From: JBEVJC01 sp040510375
GTDB lineage: Bacteria > Bacteroidota > Bacteroidia > Chitinophagales > Chitinophagaceae
Length of the DNA stretch: 64,000 nucleotides
NCBI GenBank assembly: GCA_040510375.1
Contig: JBEVJC010000018.1
Location: 3,431 to 67,430, forward strand
Reading direction: 5' to 3'
The translations under genes were made by a program, and so were the position numbers. Within the stretch, counting starts at the first letter, position 1. Every line of letters starts with the position of its first letter. The notes under the pieces were generated by a model, which searched no databases, was not told the origin of the DNA, and saw only the letters and a program-made list of their open reading frames with translations. Below are positions 15,258-24,531 of this stretch, piece after piece.

Positions 15258-17722
15258 AATGTTGGAGATCCTTGCAGCCTGTAAAGTATTCCATGTTGGT
15301 TATGATCTGCCACTTTACAGTCTGTGGTATCGCAAAGTGCCAGGAAACAACTGATAGTCTTGTGAAAAACAGACCATCTGCCGCCCGGACAATTACACTG
15401 GAACCTGTGAAGCTGGTAGCGCGACCCAGGATTATCATGAAACGTGATACCATCGAATATGATGCAGGGAGGTATATAGATCCATCGGACCGGAAACTGA
15501 CCGATCTTCTGGAAAAAATGGAGGGATTTCAGGTAGACCAGCACGGCAGGATAACCTTTAATGGTCGAGAGGTTTCGGCCATCCTGATCGATGGTGAAGA
15601 TCTTACGGGATCCGACTATCAATCGTTGGTCCGGAATCTGGGTTCAAAGATTATTGCCAAAATCCAGGTGCTGGATGCGTATAATGATAACAGGTTACTG
15701 AAAAATATGGAGTCGTCCGATCGAATCGCCATTAATCTGGTCATCATTCCAGCCCGGAAAGAGAGATTGACTGCAAACTTTCTTGCCGGCGGTGCGGCTG
15801 AGCGTCGGTATGTGGTTGAGGCTGGCGTCACAGCTTTATTCAAAAAGTTGAGATTATTACTTTTCACACGGATGAACAATATAGGTATCAACCTGATAAA
15901 TTCAGCGGTGACGCAACCGGATCAACATTTTTCATCCGGAAAATCTGGCAGTGACCAGCAGGCAGGTATCGTTTCGATGCCGGTACACGGTACACCTCTT
16001 GACGCGCCAAATTATACCAATGAAAACCGCGATCGTCAACTGACTTTGATAAACGGCTGGAAGGCAAAACCAGGTATCAGTTTCCGGTCACGTTTATCAT
16101 TGTCAGAATCGCGTAGGACAATTGCTTCCCAGGGAATGAATGCAGTGAACATTACCCCCTCTCAAAAATGGACTACATATAATATTGAGGATGTTCATTT
16201 AAGGGAGGTTCAGGGATTAGTTACTGTAGCTGTTAATGATGATCAGATGAAAAAAACTATAAGAGCTGGTGAACTGAATATCGAATGGGGTCAGCAAAGG
16301 CTCGGTTACATGAATTTTATCACAGGTGCCGCAAGCGATTCTGCCTCACAGCTGTTTCGTCGACCGTTTACAAAGTTGCAGGGCGATTGGTCGCAGACCT
16401 GGCAGCTAACAATGGGTTCGGTCCTGATCTGGAAGTCATTTGTTATATTGGAAAATAGTCGCGAACATTTATTGGCAACAACAAACAGGCTAAGTCCATT
16501 TTTTTCCCAGGATTCTGCTATACTTACACATGACCAGTTGCTCGGCCTTTCCAGGTCAGGGGTCTCATCATCTATATCTTACCTGAGGAGTCGTGGAAAA
16601 TTCCAGATCCGTACCGGAATTGGTATAGATGGTTATAACTGGACGTTAAGGAAGAGGCAACACTCAGAAAAAACTATTTCTGGTCTCCCGGTTTTAGAAA
16701 CTGATACCATTTCTTCCAACACGAATCGGTTTACGGGTATGTTAAAGGCATCCATACTGTACCATCTTCACCCCGGTTGGGAACTGGCTGGTTCAGCACT
16801 TGCAGGTTACGCAATGCAATCCCACACTCGTTCAATCTCATCAAGGTTGGTTTATCAGGTTGATGTTTCACTTTTACGAAAGTTATCCCAATTCAAAACA
16901 ATATCACTGGAGAATAATTTACACCGGTCCGGCCTCCCGCTCGCCGACGTTTTCACGGGGCCGATAATTACCGGTACCTCAACTCTTGTATATGGGCTGG
17001 CAAATCGGTTGTTCACCAAAGAGTCCCGATCCGCAACCATTTCGTATGTTGGTGCAAATGTTTTTCGTGCGCAGCACCTGATGGTCACCGCCACGATGCA
17101 ATCTGCCGATGGTGATAATAATCCTGAAGAAATAATTTATCCCGGATTTTTAACATCCCTGTTTACACCCAATGGGCATTCCCGGTCCCTCAATGTGAGC
17201 TTAAATGCAGGGAAATTGTTGTTGTTTGCAAAGGGCAGGTTTTCCATACAAATGGATGGTTCCAGGATGCGCCAGCGAGTGCGTTTAAATCAGAATAACC
17301 TTGAAAATAAGGTCTGGTTTCTCCGGGCAGAATTCAAATATATCACCGCGTTTAAAAAGTTGAATTTTGAACTCGCCTCTGTCAGAAGTTTGACAATAAA
17401 TATTCTTGAGTCAGGGTCCCATAACCGGAACTCATTTGCAAAATCATCACTCATACTTAAAACCCGATGGAGACCTTTTCCGGACTTCAGGTTTGGACTG
17501 GACTATTCCTCCAACAAACTTTCTCCGGAGACTTCAGTTGATCTCCTTGATATGAATGTCAGCTACAGGGTTTCCCAAAGCGTGACCCTGTATGCAGATC
17601 TTCATAACCTGATTGGCCATGAATATTTCAGCTTCCGGAGTCTCTCAAATACAAGTTCTGCAACAACCAGTTACCAGCTAATCCCCCGTTACATTATGAT
17701 CAGACTGGCCTTTGATTTTTAA
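15233..17722 (+). CDS. Outer-membrane beta-barrel protein, TonB-receptor-like
   Basis: An 829-residue protein. After an N-terminal export segment (about residues 15-36) comes a plug-like region: RKLTDLLEKMEGFQVDQHGRI and FNGREVSAILIDGEDLTGSDY, as in barrel proteins that travel with GLPGLI proteins. The remaining 600 residues are an alternating aromatic barrel ending in IMIRLAFDF with a terminal Phe. The usual carboxypeptidase-regulatory domain is missing, so TonB dependence is uncertain. The start at 15233 lies inside the GLPGLI gene; an ATG at 15293 (MLVMICHF) would give a more standard signal peptide. The substrate is unknown. Confidence 0.75.
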   Translation: MGKGICGVKCWRSLQPVKYSMLVMICHFTVCGIAKCQETTDSLVKNRPSAARTITLEPVKLVARPRIIMKRDTIEYDAGRYIDPSDRKLTDLLEKMEGFQVDQHGRITFNGREVSAILIDGEDLTGSDYQSLVRNLGSKIIAKIQVLDAYNDNRLLKNMESSDRIAINLVIIPARKERLTANFLAGGAAERRYVVEAGVTALFKKLRLLLFTRMNNIGINLINSAVTQPDQHFSSGKSGSDQQAGIVSMPVHGTPLDAPNYTNENRDRQLTLINGWKAKPGISFRSRLSLSESRRTIASQGMNAVNITPSQKWTTYNIEDVHLREVQGLVTVAVNDDQMKKTIRAGELNIEWGQQRLGYMNFITGAASDSASQLFRRPFTKLQGDWSQTWQLTMGSVLIWKSFVILENSREHLLATTNRLSPFFSQDSAILTHDQLLGLSRSGVSSSISYLRSRGKFQIRTGIGIDGYNWTLRKRQHSEKTISGLPVLETDTISSNTNRFTGMLKASILYHLHPGWELAGSALAGYAMQSHTRSISSRLVYQVDVSLLRKLSQFKTISLENNLHRSGLPLADVFTGPIITGTSTLVYGLANRLFTKESRSATISYVGANVFRAQHLMVTATMQSADGDNNPEEIIYPGFLTSLFTPNGHSRSLNVSLNAGKLLLFAKGRFSIQMDGSRMRQRVRLNQNNLENKVWFLRAEFKYITAFKKLNFELASVRSLTINILESGSHNRNSFAKSSLILKTRWRPFPDFRFGLDYSSNKLSPETSVDLLDMNVSYRVSQSVTLYADLHNLIGHEYFSFRSLSNTSSATTSYQLIPRYIMIRLAFDF

Positions 17723-17729
17723 ATCTATA

Positions 17730-18488
17730 TCATCTCCCCATCCACCCGCCATCAACTGTAAGGATGGTTCCGTGTACATAACTGGCTGCCGCGCTTGACA
17801 GGAAAATATAAGCGCCTACCATATCCTCCGGCGTTCCCCAACGGTCGGCCGGTATGCGGGCGAGAATAGCTTTGTTTCGTTCCTGGTCGGCACGGAGTTG
17901 GGCGGTATTATCGGTTTCGATATATCCTGGAGCAACTCCATTGACATTGACGCCAGACTTAGCCCATTCATTGGCCAGCGCTTTTATCAGCGATGCGACC
18001 GCACCCTTGCTGGCAGCATAACCTGGAACATTGATTCCACCCTGGAACGAGAGGAGCGAAGCCGTGAAGATTATTTTACCTGCCCGCTGTTCGACCATCC
18101 GTTTCCCGATCTCCCGGGAGAGGATGAATTGTGCATTAAGGTTAATCTCTATTATATTGTCCCAATATTCATCAGGATGTTCTGTGGCAGGTTTCCGCAT
18201 AATATTTCCGGCGTTGTTGATCAGGATGTCTATGCGTGAATGATCCGCCTTTACTTTTTCAATGAATGAATAAAGTGATTTCCTGTCAGACATATCACAT
18301 TTATATCCATGGAATTTCCTTCCCGCTTTTTTTACTTCAATCTCTACTTCACTTCCGGCTTCCGCCCTGGTGCTCACACCAATAATATCTGCACCCGCCT
18401 GTGCCAATGCAATAGCAATTGCCTTACCGATTCCCCGGCTGCTACCGGTTACAAGTGCCAGCTTTCCATCTAATCTGAAGTCCAACAT
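17730..18488 (-). CDS. kduD: 2-dehydro-3-deoxy-D-gluconate 5-dehydrogenase (SDR)
   Basis: A 252-residue short-chain dehydrogenase with the cofactor motif TGSSRGIG (about residues 15-22), NNAG, the catalytic Ser region FTASLLSFQG and the YAASK catalytic Tyr/Lys pair. It sits 37 bases downstream of kduI, so it is most likely KduD, which reduces 2,5-diketo-3-deoxygluconate to 2-keto-3-deoxygluconate in pectin and glycosaminoglycan uronate breakdown. The neighbourhood supports the name; sequence alone would only give an SDR. Confidence 0.85.
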   Translation of the reverse strand: MLDFRLDGKLALVTGSSRGIGKAIAIALAQAGADIIGVSTRAEAGSEVEIEVKKAGRKFHGYKCDMSDRKSLYSFIEKVKADHSRIDILINNAGNIMRKPATEHPDEYWDNIIEINLNAQFILSREIGKRMVEQRAGKIIFTASLLSFQGGINVPGYAASKGAVASLIKALANEWAKSGVNVNGVAPGYIETDNTAQLRADQERNKAILARIPADRWGTPEDMVGAYIFLSSAAASYVHGTILTVDGGWMGR

Positions 18489-18525
18489 GAAGGAGGTTTA
18501 TGTTATCAATGAATATTAAATTATA

Positions 18526-19356
18526 CTATCGCAATGATTGAACAGGCACAGCATCCATATCGGTGAAGACCATATTTTCTCCGGCCATTGCCCAAATAAA
18601 TGAATAGTTGGCGGTAGCAACGCCACTGTGAATGCTCCAGCCAGGCGATACAACCCCCTGTTCATTTTCCAGGAACAAATGCCTGGTTTCTGCCGGTTCA
18701 CCCATAAAGTGGATGACCCGCTGGTTTTCGGGCAGGTCAAAATAGAAGTAAGCTTCCATACGACGGTCATGTGTATGAGGAGGCATCGTATTCCAGATAC
18801 TCCCTTTTTCAAAATTCGTCACGCCTAATACCAACTGGCAGCTCTGGATCCCATCGAGGTGAATATATTTGTTTATTGTCCGGTGATTGTTGTTGTCGAG
18901 ACTGCCAAGTTCCGCAGGTAATGCTTCTGTTGGTTTCATCAACCTGGTTGGGTAAGCCTGATGTGCAGGGCAGGAGAAGTAGATAAATTTTGCAGGTTTA
19001 TTCAGGTCTGATGTTTCAAACTTGACATCCAGAACTCCTTTTCCGATATAGAGGCAGTCTTGCTTTTCAACAATATGCCTGGTACCATCTGTTGTTACGG
19101 CTCCCGTTCCACCGATATTAATAATACCTATCTCGCGGCGGTCGAGGAAATTTTCGGATTTAAGTTGATCATAAGACTCCAGTTTCAAAGGCTTATTGGT
19201 GGGACATGCAGCGCCAATGATCATCCTGTCGTAATGGGTATAGATTGCTTCAATCAATCCTGGAACCACAAGGCCGTCCAGTAAAAATTTTTCGCGGATC
19301 TGTTGGGTATTGTACTCTACAAAATCCGCGGGATGCACCTGATGAATTGTCTTCAT
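18526..19356 (-). CDS. kduI: 5-dehydro-4-deoxy-D-glucuronate isomerase
   Basis: A 276-residue KduI cupin enzyme. The metal-binding set appears as PPHTHDRRMEAYFYF (two His and a Glu) with a further His in PGWSIHSGVA. It converts 4-deoxy-L-threo-5-hexosulose uronate, the sugar released by unsaturated uronidases, to 2,5-diketo-3-deoxygluconate. KduD follows in the same direction. No polysaccharide lyase, KdgK or KdgA gene is in the window, so the pathway must be completed elsewhere. Confidence 0.95.
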   Translation of the reverse strand: MKTIHQVHPADFVEYNTQQIREKFLLDGLVVPGLIEAIYTHYDRMIIGAACPTNKPLKLESYDQLKSENFLDRREIGIINIGGTGAVTTDGTRHIVEKQDCLYIGKGVLDVKFETSDLNKPAKFIYFSCPAHQAYPTRLMKPTEALPAELGSLDNNNHRTINKYIHLDGIQSCQLVLGVTNFEKGSIWNTMPPHTHDRRMEAYFYFDLPENQRVIHFMGEPAETRHLFLENEQGVVSPGWSIHSGVATANYSFIWAMAGENMVFTDMDAVPVQSLR

Positions 19357-19513
19357 ATTTTAAACATTGGTTGTTCTGGCTGTTAAAGGCTGTGAAGCCT
19401 GATCCAGAAAAAAATTTGTATAGAGTGTATTAATCCCGGGTTGGCAAGATACTGCTCCGCCTGTAATATTTGGTCCCGGCCGTTTACCTGGGCCCAAATA
19501 AAGTCAAATTTCA

Positions 19514-19545
19514 TTTCAATATCTAACGCGGAATCTTTACTTTTG
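19514..19545 (+). promoter_or_regulatory. Promoter of tRNA-Met
   Basis: TTTC (19514-19517, three of four bases of the -33 TTTG), 20 bases, then TACTTTTG (19538-19545), an exact TAnnTTTG. It ends 31 bases before the tRNA. Confidence 0.6.
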
Positions 19546-19576
19546 CCCCCCGTTGGCCCATTGGCTAATCTGGTTT

Positions 19577-19650
19577 GGCGAGGTAGCTCAGGTGGTTAGA
19601 GCGTTGGATTCATAACCCAAAGGTCTCGGGTTCAACTCCCGATCTCGCTA
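19577..19650 (+). tRNA. tRNA-Met (CAT anticodon)
   Basis: A 74-base cloverleaf: acceptor GGCGAGG pairs with TCTCGCT using G-U pairs at both ends; D arm GCTCAGGTGGTTAGAGC; anticodon stem TTGGA/CCCAA (one end mismatch) with loop TTCATAA; T arm TCGGG-TTCAACT-CCCGA; discriminator A. CCA is not encoded. The anticodon CAT could also mark tRNA-Ile2, whose C34 is changed to lysidine. There is no C1-A72 type mismatch, so it is not the initiator. Confidence 0.93.
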
Positions 19651-19676
19651 CAGATGGGACATAGTTCCAAAATTTT

Positions 19677-19706
19677 AAAGGACTGCTCTAAAAAGCGGTC
19701 CTTTTT
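19677..19706 (+). terminator. Terminator after tRNA-Met
   Basis: AAAGGACTGC pairs with GCGGTCCTTT (one G-T pair) around TCTAAAAA and is followed by TT. Confidence 0.85.
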
Positions 19707-19900
19707 CATTCAATACTAATTTGTTGTGAAAAAAGCGGCACATTGCCCGTTATACCGGAAGGGATTTCGCGATTATAATGGGTTTTGAAAAGAGGCTGGG
19801 AACCGCGCGTTTGGAGAAAGGGAACCTGCGGGGTAAAGACGATGGCTAAATTATTAAACGCCACATTGCTGAATTAGTACGAAATCTGCCAATTTATCCA

Positions 19901-20743
19901 TTAACCGGTGACCCGGCTATTATAATGTTCTTCAAGCAGCGGAACATTTTTTATCAGCGAAGCAGGAGGGGCGCCTGCATATTTTTTAAAATCCTTTATC
20001 AGGTGCATCTGGTCAAAATAGCCTGCCTGTTGCGCTATGGAGGCCCAGTTAAACGAAGGATGCTCGAGTTTTATCTGGAGAGCGTTGCTGAATCTTGTTA
20101 TACAGCAAAACTGTTTTGCAGCAATACCGGTTTCTTCTGCGAATCTGCGTTCAAAATTCCGCAGGCTCATATTGGCGTAGGATGCAAGCTGGACAACATC
20201 TGCGAGTCCTGCCTGGCGGATAATATATGCAGAAGTCCTGCTGATGGCGTCAGTGCCATTTACTATTCGTTGTTTATTGAGCTCTTCAGAAATCCACCTT
20301 TCAGCCAGCTGCACCATCTGATGGATAGTATCCGAAGAGGCAAGTTGATCATAGAGGGTACGAATTCCGGAATGACAAATGTCTTCCGGGTTGAAAATAT
20401 GATTGCTGATTTCTTTTCCGGGCATACGGAATATTTTATAGAAACCATTGGGCCTGAAAATAATCTGAAAAAATGCATAACGTCCGTTAAACGACATTTC
20501 TCCTATGAAGCGGTCCGCCATACCACAAATACCGGAATACTTTCCTGTTTGTAAAACATGTCCGGTTGATGGATCTTTGAGATGCAACGGCAGTGCTTTA
20601 AAAAAAAATGGGATATTGACCTCGGTTGTCGCGTGCCAGGGCTTTATCAGACTGGCTCCTTCTGTGTCGAAAGAACGATAGGTGTAACATTTTATAAATG
20701 GCGCGAGCTGGGGTGCCGGCGCAATTTCTGTAGTAACAATCAT
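19901..20743 (-). CDS. AraC-family transcriptional regulator
   Basis: A 280-residue protein. Residues 1-150 form a cupin-like sensing region of the type seen in Bacteroidota AraC proteins (YRSFDTEG, then FRPNGFYKIFRMPGKEI). Two helix-turn-helix units follow (about 175-275), with VVQLASYANMSLRNFERRFAEETG and WASIAQQAGYFDQMHLIKDFKKYAG. It probably activates a nearby or distant transport or catabolic gene. It stands alone between the tRNA and the M81 gene. Confidence 0.85.
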   Translation of the reverse strand: MIVTTEIAPAPQLAPFIKCYTYRSFDTEGASLIKPWHATTEVNIPFFFKALPLHLKDPSTGHVLQTGKYSGICGMADRFIGEMSFNGRYAFFQIIFRPNGFYKIFRMPGKEISNHIFNPEDICHSGIRTLYDQLASSDTIHQMVQLAERWISEELNKQRIVNGTDAISRTSAYIIRQAGLADVVQLASYANMSLRNFERRFAEETGIAAKQFCCITRFSNALQIKLEHPSFNWASIAQQAGYFDQMHLIKDFKKYAGAPPASLIKNVPLLEEHYNSRVTG

Positions 20744-20899
20744 GGACGAGGGTTGTTACTGTAAGTTAAAAGTTCTTAAACAATATGACAATTGTTTTCT
20801 ATGGGTACTGCTGGTCGAAGGGGATGTTGATGGTCTGGTAAGTGGAAAAAGCTGACGCCGCAAGTACAGCTGATAAATGCCAATTATTAACACAACAAC

Positions 20900-22453
20900 C
20901 TACTTCGTAATCAATATAGCCCTGAGATCCGGGTCCGCCATATCACTGTCAAATGGAAACATTGGTCGCCGGATCCGCTTATAGTCAAGATGTTCGATGT
21001 CCTGGTCAGCGCCACCCGGCGTAAGGGCTAGCATCCAATCGGCCCGCATATTATACAATTCGGGATCGAGGTACCCGAGTTTTACAACTACAATATCAGC
21101 TTCACGGGGTTTAAGGCCCAGGTTGGTGTAGTCGGCTTCAGTTCTGTAAGCCTTTCTTTTCTGACTGACAATAATATGGAGGCTTCCAACCCGGATAACA
21201 ACCTCCACTTCAGCCTGTTTATCTCCTTTAAATATGGACTCTACGGTTCCATTTATCCGAACGGGCCCGCTGTACCGTGAATCCACAAGCCCACCTGCAA
21301 GGGCGTTTACCTTTCCGCCCACTCCGGCCTCGAGTGCCTGTTTCACAAGGTCGGCACCGGGTATCGAAGCATAAATCAGCGAGGGGCCATCTTCTTTTTT
21401 AAACTCAGGTCGCGCCAGCAATTCCTTAAGCGTCCAGGTAACATCACCCGAAGCCCCCGCCGTTGGATTATCACCACAGTCGCTGATAAAAAACGGATGA
21501 TTGTTACTGGCCAGGGCCTTATCAAGGCACTCTTTCAGCGAACCCGCCGGGGCTACAAAAGAAAAACCTTTACGTGCTTCCCAGAAACGTTGGGCAAGTT
21601 CGCCGGCCGTCCTGGTAACTTTTTCCTTGTCGTCCCCCGTAACCATAACTACAGCATGGTTCCTTGGTTCATCGGCCCAGGCATAACCAATCCAGATCGA
21701 AGCGTCGAGGATTCCCTCGCCGCTGGCTGCAGGTTTAACTGCAGCGTATACTGATTTTGCGGGTTCCTGTCTTGTACTCGTTTTTTCTCCCGGTAATAAT
21801 ATGGGTAATGGTATATAGGCTTTAAACGCGGGACGGCCCTTACCGGTTTCCAGCCGTTCCAGTAACTGGGTAACAGCGCGCTGTTTTGTTTCAAGTGCAT
21901 CCTCATGCGGAGCCAACCGGTAGGCGGTTACCATATCCAGGCCCGCTGCCAGCCTGGGTGAGACATTGCCATGAAGGTCCATAGAAGCGGAGATAAGTGT
22001 AGCGGTTCCAACGGCAGCCCGGATCCTGTCCACATAATCAGCTTCGGCATCATCGATTCCAACCACACTCATGGCGCCATGGATATCCAGGTAGATCCCA
22101 TCAAACGGTCCGTTTTTTTTCAGTGAATCAATTGTCTTACGGACAATGGATTCATACGCCTCACGTGATACAATGCCACCGGGCAGGGATCTTGCAACAA
22201 CGGCAGGGAACCAGTCTGCTTTTTTAAACAGCGAAGAATCCTTTGATAAAAATGGATAGGAAGTGAATGCCTCCACTCCGTATTTGGCATGGAATGCTTC
22301 CTCATCAGTCACTGCAGGCGAAAACGTACTTGACTCAATGGCAATCCCGGCAATTGCAATACGCGGTAATTTTTTGGAACGGGACGAGCAGGAAACCAGT
22401 TGTAAAATAAATCCCGCTAATAATAAAGCAGCAAATGATTTGAAATAATTCAC
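20900..22453 (-). CDS. M81-family metallopeptidase-like lipoprotein (MlrC-like)
   Basis: A 517-residue protein with a lipoprotein signal (LVSC, Cys at about 22) and the M81/MlrC fold. The proposed metal ligands are visible in YLDIHGAM and SMDLHGN, with ESSTFSP near the start and AHSDCGDNP-like ISDCGDNPTAGASGD further on. MlrC of microcystin degraders hydrolyses linear peptides; for most family members the substrate is unknown. Export as a lipoprotein suggests a periplasmic or surface role. Confidence 0.85.
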   Translation of the reverse strand: MNYFKSFAALLLAGFILQLVSCSSRSKKLPRIAIAGIAIESSTFSPAVTDEEAFHAKYGVEAFTSYPFLSKDSSLFKKADWFPAVVARSLPGGIVSREAYESIVRKTIDSLKKNGPFDGIYLDIHGAMSVVGIDDAEADYVDRIRAAVGTATLISASMDLHGNVSPRLAAGLDMVTAYRLAPHEDALETKQRAVTQLLERLETGKGRPAFKAYIPLPILLPGEKTSTRQEPAKSVYAAVKPAASGEGILDASIWIGYAWADEPRNHAVVMVTGDDKEKVTRTAGELAQRFWEARKGFSFVAPAGSLKECLDKALASNNHPFFISDCGDNPTAGASGDVTWTLKELLARPEFKKEDGPSLIYASIPGADLVKQALEAGVGGKVNALAGGLVDSRYSGPVRINGTVESIFKGDKQAEVEVVIRVGSLHIIVSQKRKAYRTEADYTNLGLKPREADIVVVKLGYLDPELYNMRADWMLALTPGGADQDIEHLDYKRIRRPMFPFDSDMADPDLRAILITK

Positions 22454-22593
22454 CCGTTGAAAATTTAATAATTAAAAATCAGGATACCGGCAGGCGTCAA
22501 TTTTTAAAATAAATTTTCAGCGGAGGGAATAAATGTCGGTTGTTATTGTAATGTATGATTTAATCAGGATAAACTTCCAACCTCTTATAAACA

Positions 22594-23823
22594 TTACCCA
22601 TTAACCATTTGTGCCTTTACCTCAGGGAGCGCGGTACGTCCGGGGTACACGAGTAAAGCCTTTTCCAGGCAGTCCATTGCATTGCCCAACGCATCGAGAT
22701 TAAGTACATAGGCCAGTCGTACTTCCTTTTTACCCAAACCAGGAGTACCATAAAATCCGGTAGCCGGCGCAAGCATCACCGTTTGATTTTCATAATTAAA
22801 ACTTTCCAGCAACCACTGGCAGAACTTGTCGGAGTCATCGATGGGTAGAGAAGCGATCGCATAAAATGCACCCCCGGGATTAGGACAAAATACACCTGGC
22901 ATGGCATTGAGGCGTTTCACCAGTAAATCACGGCGACGGAGGTACTCGGCCTTCGGCCCTTCAAAATAAGAAGCCGGCAGATCAACGGCTGCTTCACCCA
23001 TGATCTGGGCGAGTCCCGGTGGACTTAACCGCGCCTGCGCAAATTTCATCACCGCATTATATACCTGTTTATTTTTCGTAACAAGAGCCCCGATACGCGC
23101 GCCACAGGCACTGTACCGTTTGCTGATGGTGTCCATTAATACCACATTCTCTTCAAGGCCTTTCAGATGCATGGCACTCACGTATTCCCCGTCGTAACAG
23201 AACTCGCGGTAAGCCTCATCACTGAACAGGTAAAGATTAAACTTCAGGCAAATCTCCTTCAATGCTTCCATTTCAGCCCGGGAATACAGATAACCCGTTG
23301 GATTATTGGGGTTGCAGACAATAATTGCCTTTGTCTTTGACGTGATCACCTTTTCAAACTCTGCAATCGGAGGCAATGCGAACCCATTTTCAATGGTTGC
23401 TGTGATCGGAACTACTTTTACACCGGCAGCACAGGCAAAACCATTGTAATTCGCATAAAATGGTTCAGGAATAATTACTTCATCACCCGCATCAAGGCAG
23501 GCAAGGAAACCAAACTGTATCGCCTCGGATCCTCCGGTGGTAATGATAATCTCTTCGTGGGTTACCGCGATGCCAACCCTTTTATAATATTCAACCAGTT
23601 TTCGTCTGTATGATTCATTCCCGGCACTATGGCTATACTCGAGAATCCTGATATCGGCATGTTTAACTGCGTCTACGATCTCGTGCGGTGTTTCAATATC
23701 CGGCTGACCAATATTCAGATGATAAACAGTGAGCCCCCTCTTTTTGGCTTGTTCGGCATAAGGAACCAGTTTCCTGATAGGAGAGGCGGGCATCTGCTCA
23801 CCGCGGGAAGAAATTTGTACCAT
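22594..23823 (-). CDS. Aspartate-type aminotransferase (class I/II, PLP)
   Basis: A 409-residue fold-type I aminotransferase. Visible elements are HLNIGQPDIETP, the PLP-phosphate region TTGGSEAIQFGF, the NPNNPTGYLYS loop, SDEAYREF with the Asp that contacts the PLP ring, and DTISKRYSACGARIG with the Schiff-base Lys (about residue 241). It probably transfers amino groups between an amino acid and 2-oxoglutarate. Its ATG lies four bases after a perfect -7 box, suggesting an almost leaderless message. Confidence 0.88.
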   Translation of the reverse strand: MVQISSRGEQMPASPIRKLVPYAEQAKKRGLTVYHLNIGQPDIETPHEIVDAVKHADIRILEYSHSAGNESYRRKLVEYYKRVGIAVTHEEIIITTGGSEAIQFGFLACLDAGDEVIIPEPFYANYNGFACAAGVKVVPITATIENGFALPPIAEFEKVITSKTKAIIVCNPNNPTGYLYSRAEMEALKEICLKFNLYLFSDEAYREFCYDGEYVSAMHLKGLEENVVLMDTISKRYSACGARIGALVTKNKQVYNAVMKFAQARLSPPGLAQIMGEAAVDLPASYFEGPKAEYLRRRDLLVKRLNAMPGVFCPNPGGAFYAIASLPIDDSDKFCQWLLESFNYENQTVMLAPATGFYGTPGLGKKEVRLAYVLNLDALGNAMDCLEKALLVYPGRTALPEVKAQMVNG

Positions 23824-23827
23824 GCGG

Positions 23828-23835
23828 CAAAGTTA
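23828..23835 (-). promoter_or_regulatory. -7 box four bases from aminotransferase ATG
   Basis: TAACTTTG-CCGC-ATG on the minus strand. The same N4 spacing occurs before the genes at 25468, 36877 and 41558. Confidence 0.65.
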
Positions 23836-23966
23836 AGGGGGAGAATTATTTTCTGATAACTGTTTAGCTTTTCTGCTGCAAAATTCTGGTGACCGGAAAG
23901 TTCAGCGCATAGAAAAGGGGCAGTGTTACCTGCCCCAAACTATCCGTCTATACAATTTTGTAGAAA

Positions 23967-24260
23967 CTAATAGTTTTCTTCCATATATCCCTCACTCATC
24001 GTAAGGGTTTGCTGAATATTCATACAACCGTCCAAGGTATCTGAATAATTTATAAACCCAGGTTTCTCAACAGGCTTCCGGTAGAAGTCCGCATTGATTT
24101 CATCGGGTGTTTTAAAAAAGCTGGGAAGAGCACGGCTGTTCAGCATCGCAGTCATTCTCTGTTCCAGCCTAATCATGTCGCTTTTGACTCCCTCCTCACC
24201 AGTGAAGGATGGAGTTAGAAATGGGGAAATATCCATTTCGGGATTTTTAAGCCGTGGCAT
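23967..24260 (-). CDS. Hypothetical protein, 97 residues
   Basis: I do not recognise this protein. It is soluble, rather acidic, has no signal peptide and contains several Met residues (ends TMSEGYMEENY). Composition is protein-like and codon use is similar to neighbours. It stands alone between the aminotransferase and a cluster of DnaA-box-like sites. Confidence 0.5.
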   Translation of the reverse strand: MPRLKNPEMDISPFLTPSFTGEEGVKSDMIRLEQRMTAMLNSRALPSFFKTPDEINADFYRKPVEKPGFINYSDTLDGCMNIQQTLTMSEGYMEENY

Positions 24261-24354
24261 ACAATCGATTTAGACCTCAACACACGGAAATTTCATGCCG
24301 GATTTTATTTTTTAAAACACTTAGTGCTGACGATCAGATAGTTTAAACAAAATT

Positions 24355-24413
24355 TGTGGATAAATCAGAAAAAACACTTATTCACAAAACGAAAAAATAT
24401 TAACTGTGTAGAA
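24355..24413. other. Cluster of DnaA-box-like sites
   Basis: TGTGGATAA (24355-24363) is an exact DnaA box, and TTATTCACA (24378-24386) fits TTATNCACA in the opposite orientation. TGTGTAGAA (24405-24413) differs from the consensus at one base. AT-rich DNA surrounds them (24391-24442). This is the kind of arrangement seen in replication origins or DnaA-regulated promoters, but it lies 38 kb from dnaA and the count is small. Confidence 0.35.
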
Positions 24414-24471
24414 TAAAAAGCTGGATTTTTTTAAATTTTTTTGGGGTGTGATTTCCCATGCCACATGCAGG

Positions 24472-24503
24472 AAATAAAAAACCCCTTGTATTTAACAAGG
24501 GGT
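24472..24503 (-). terminator. Terminator of the DUF1573 pair
   Basis: ACCCCTTGT and ACAAGGGGT pair around ATTTA. On the minus strand a T-tract follows (complement of AATAAAAA). Confidence 0.9.
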
Positions 24504-24531
24504 CTTCTGATAAAATATTTCTGTTTCCGAT

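Noticed and set aside
19577..19900. tRNA-Met as an attachment site of an integrated element
   Set aside because: No integrase, no repeat of the tRNA 3' end and no mobile genes lie within reach on either side in the window.
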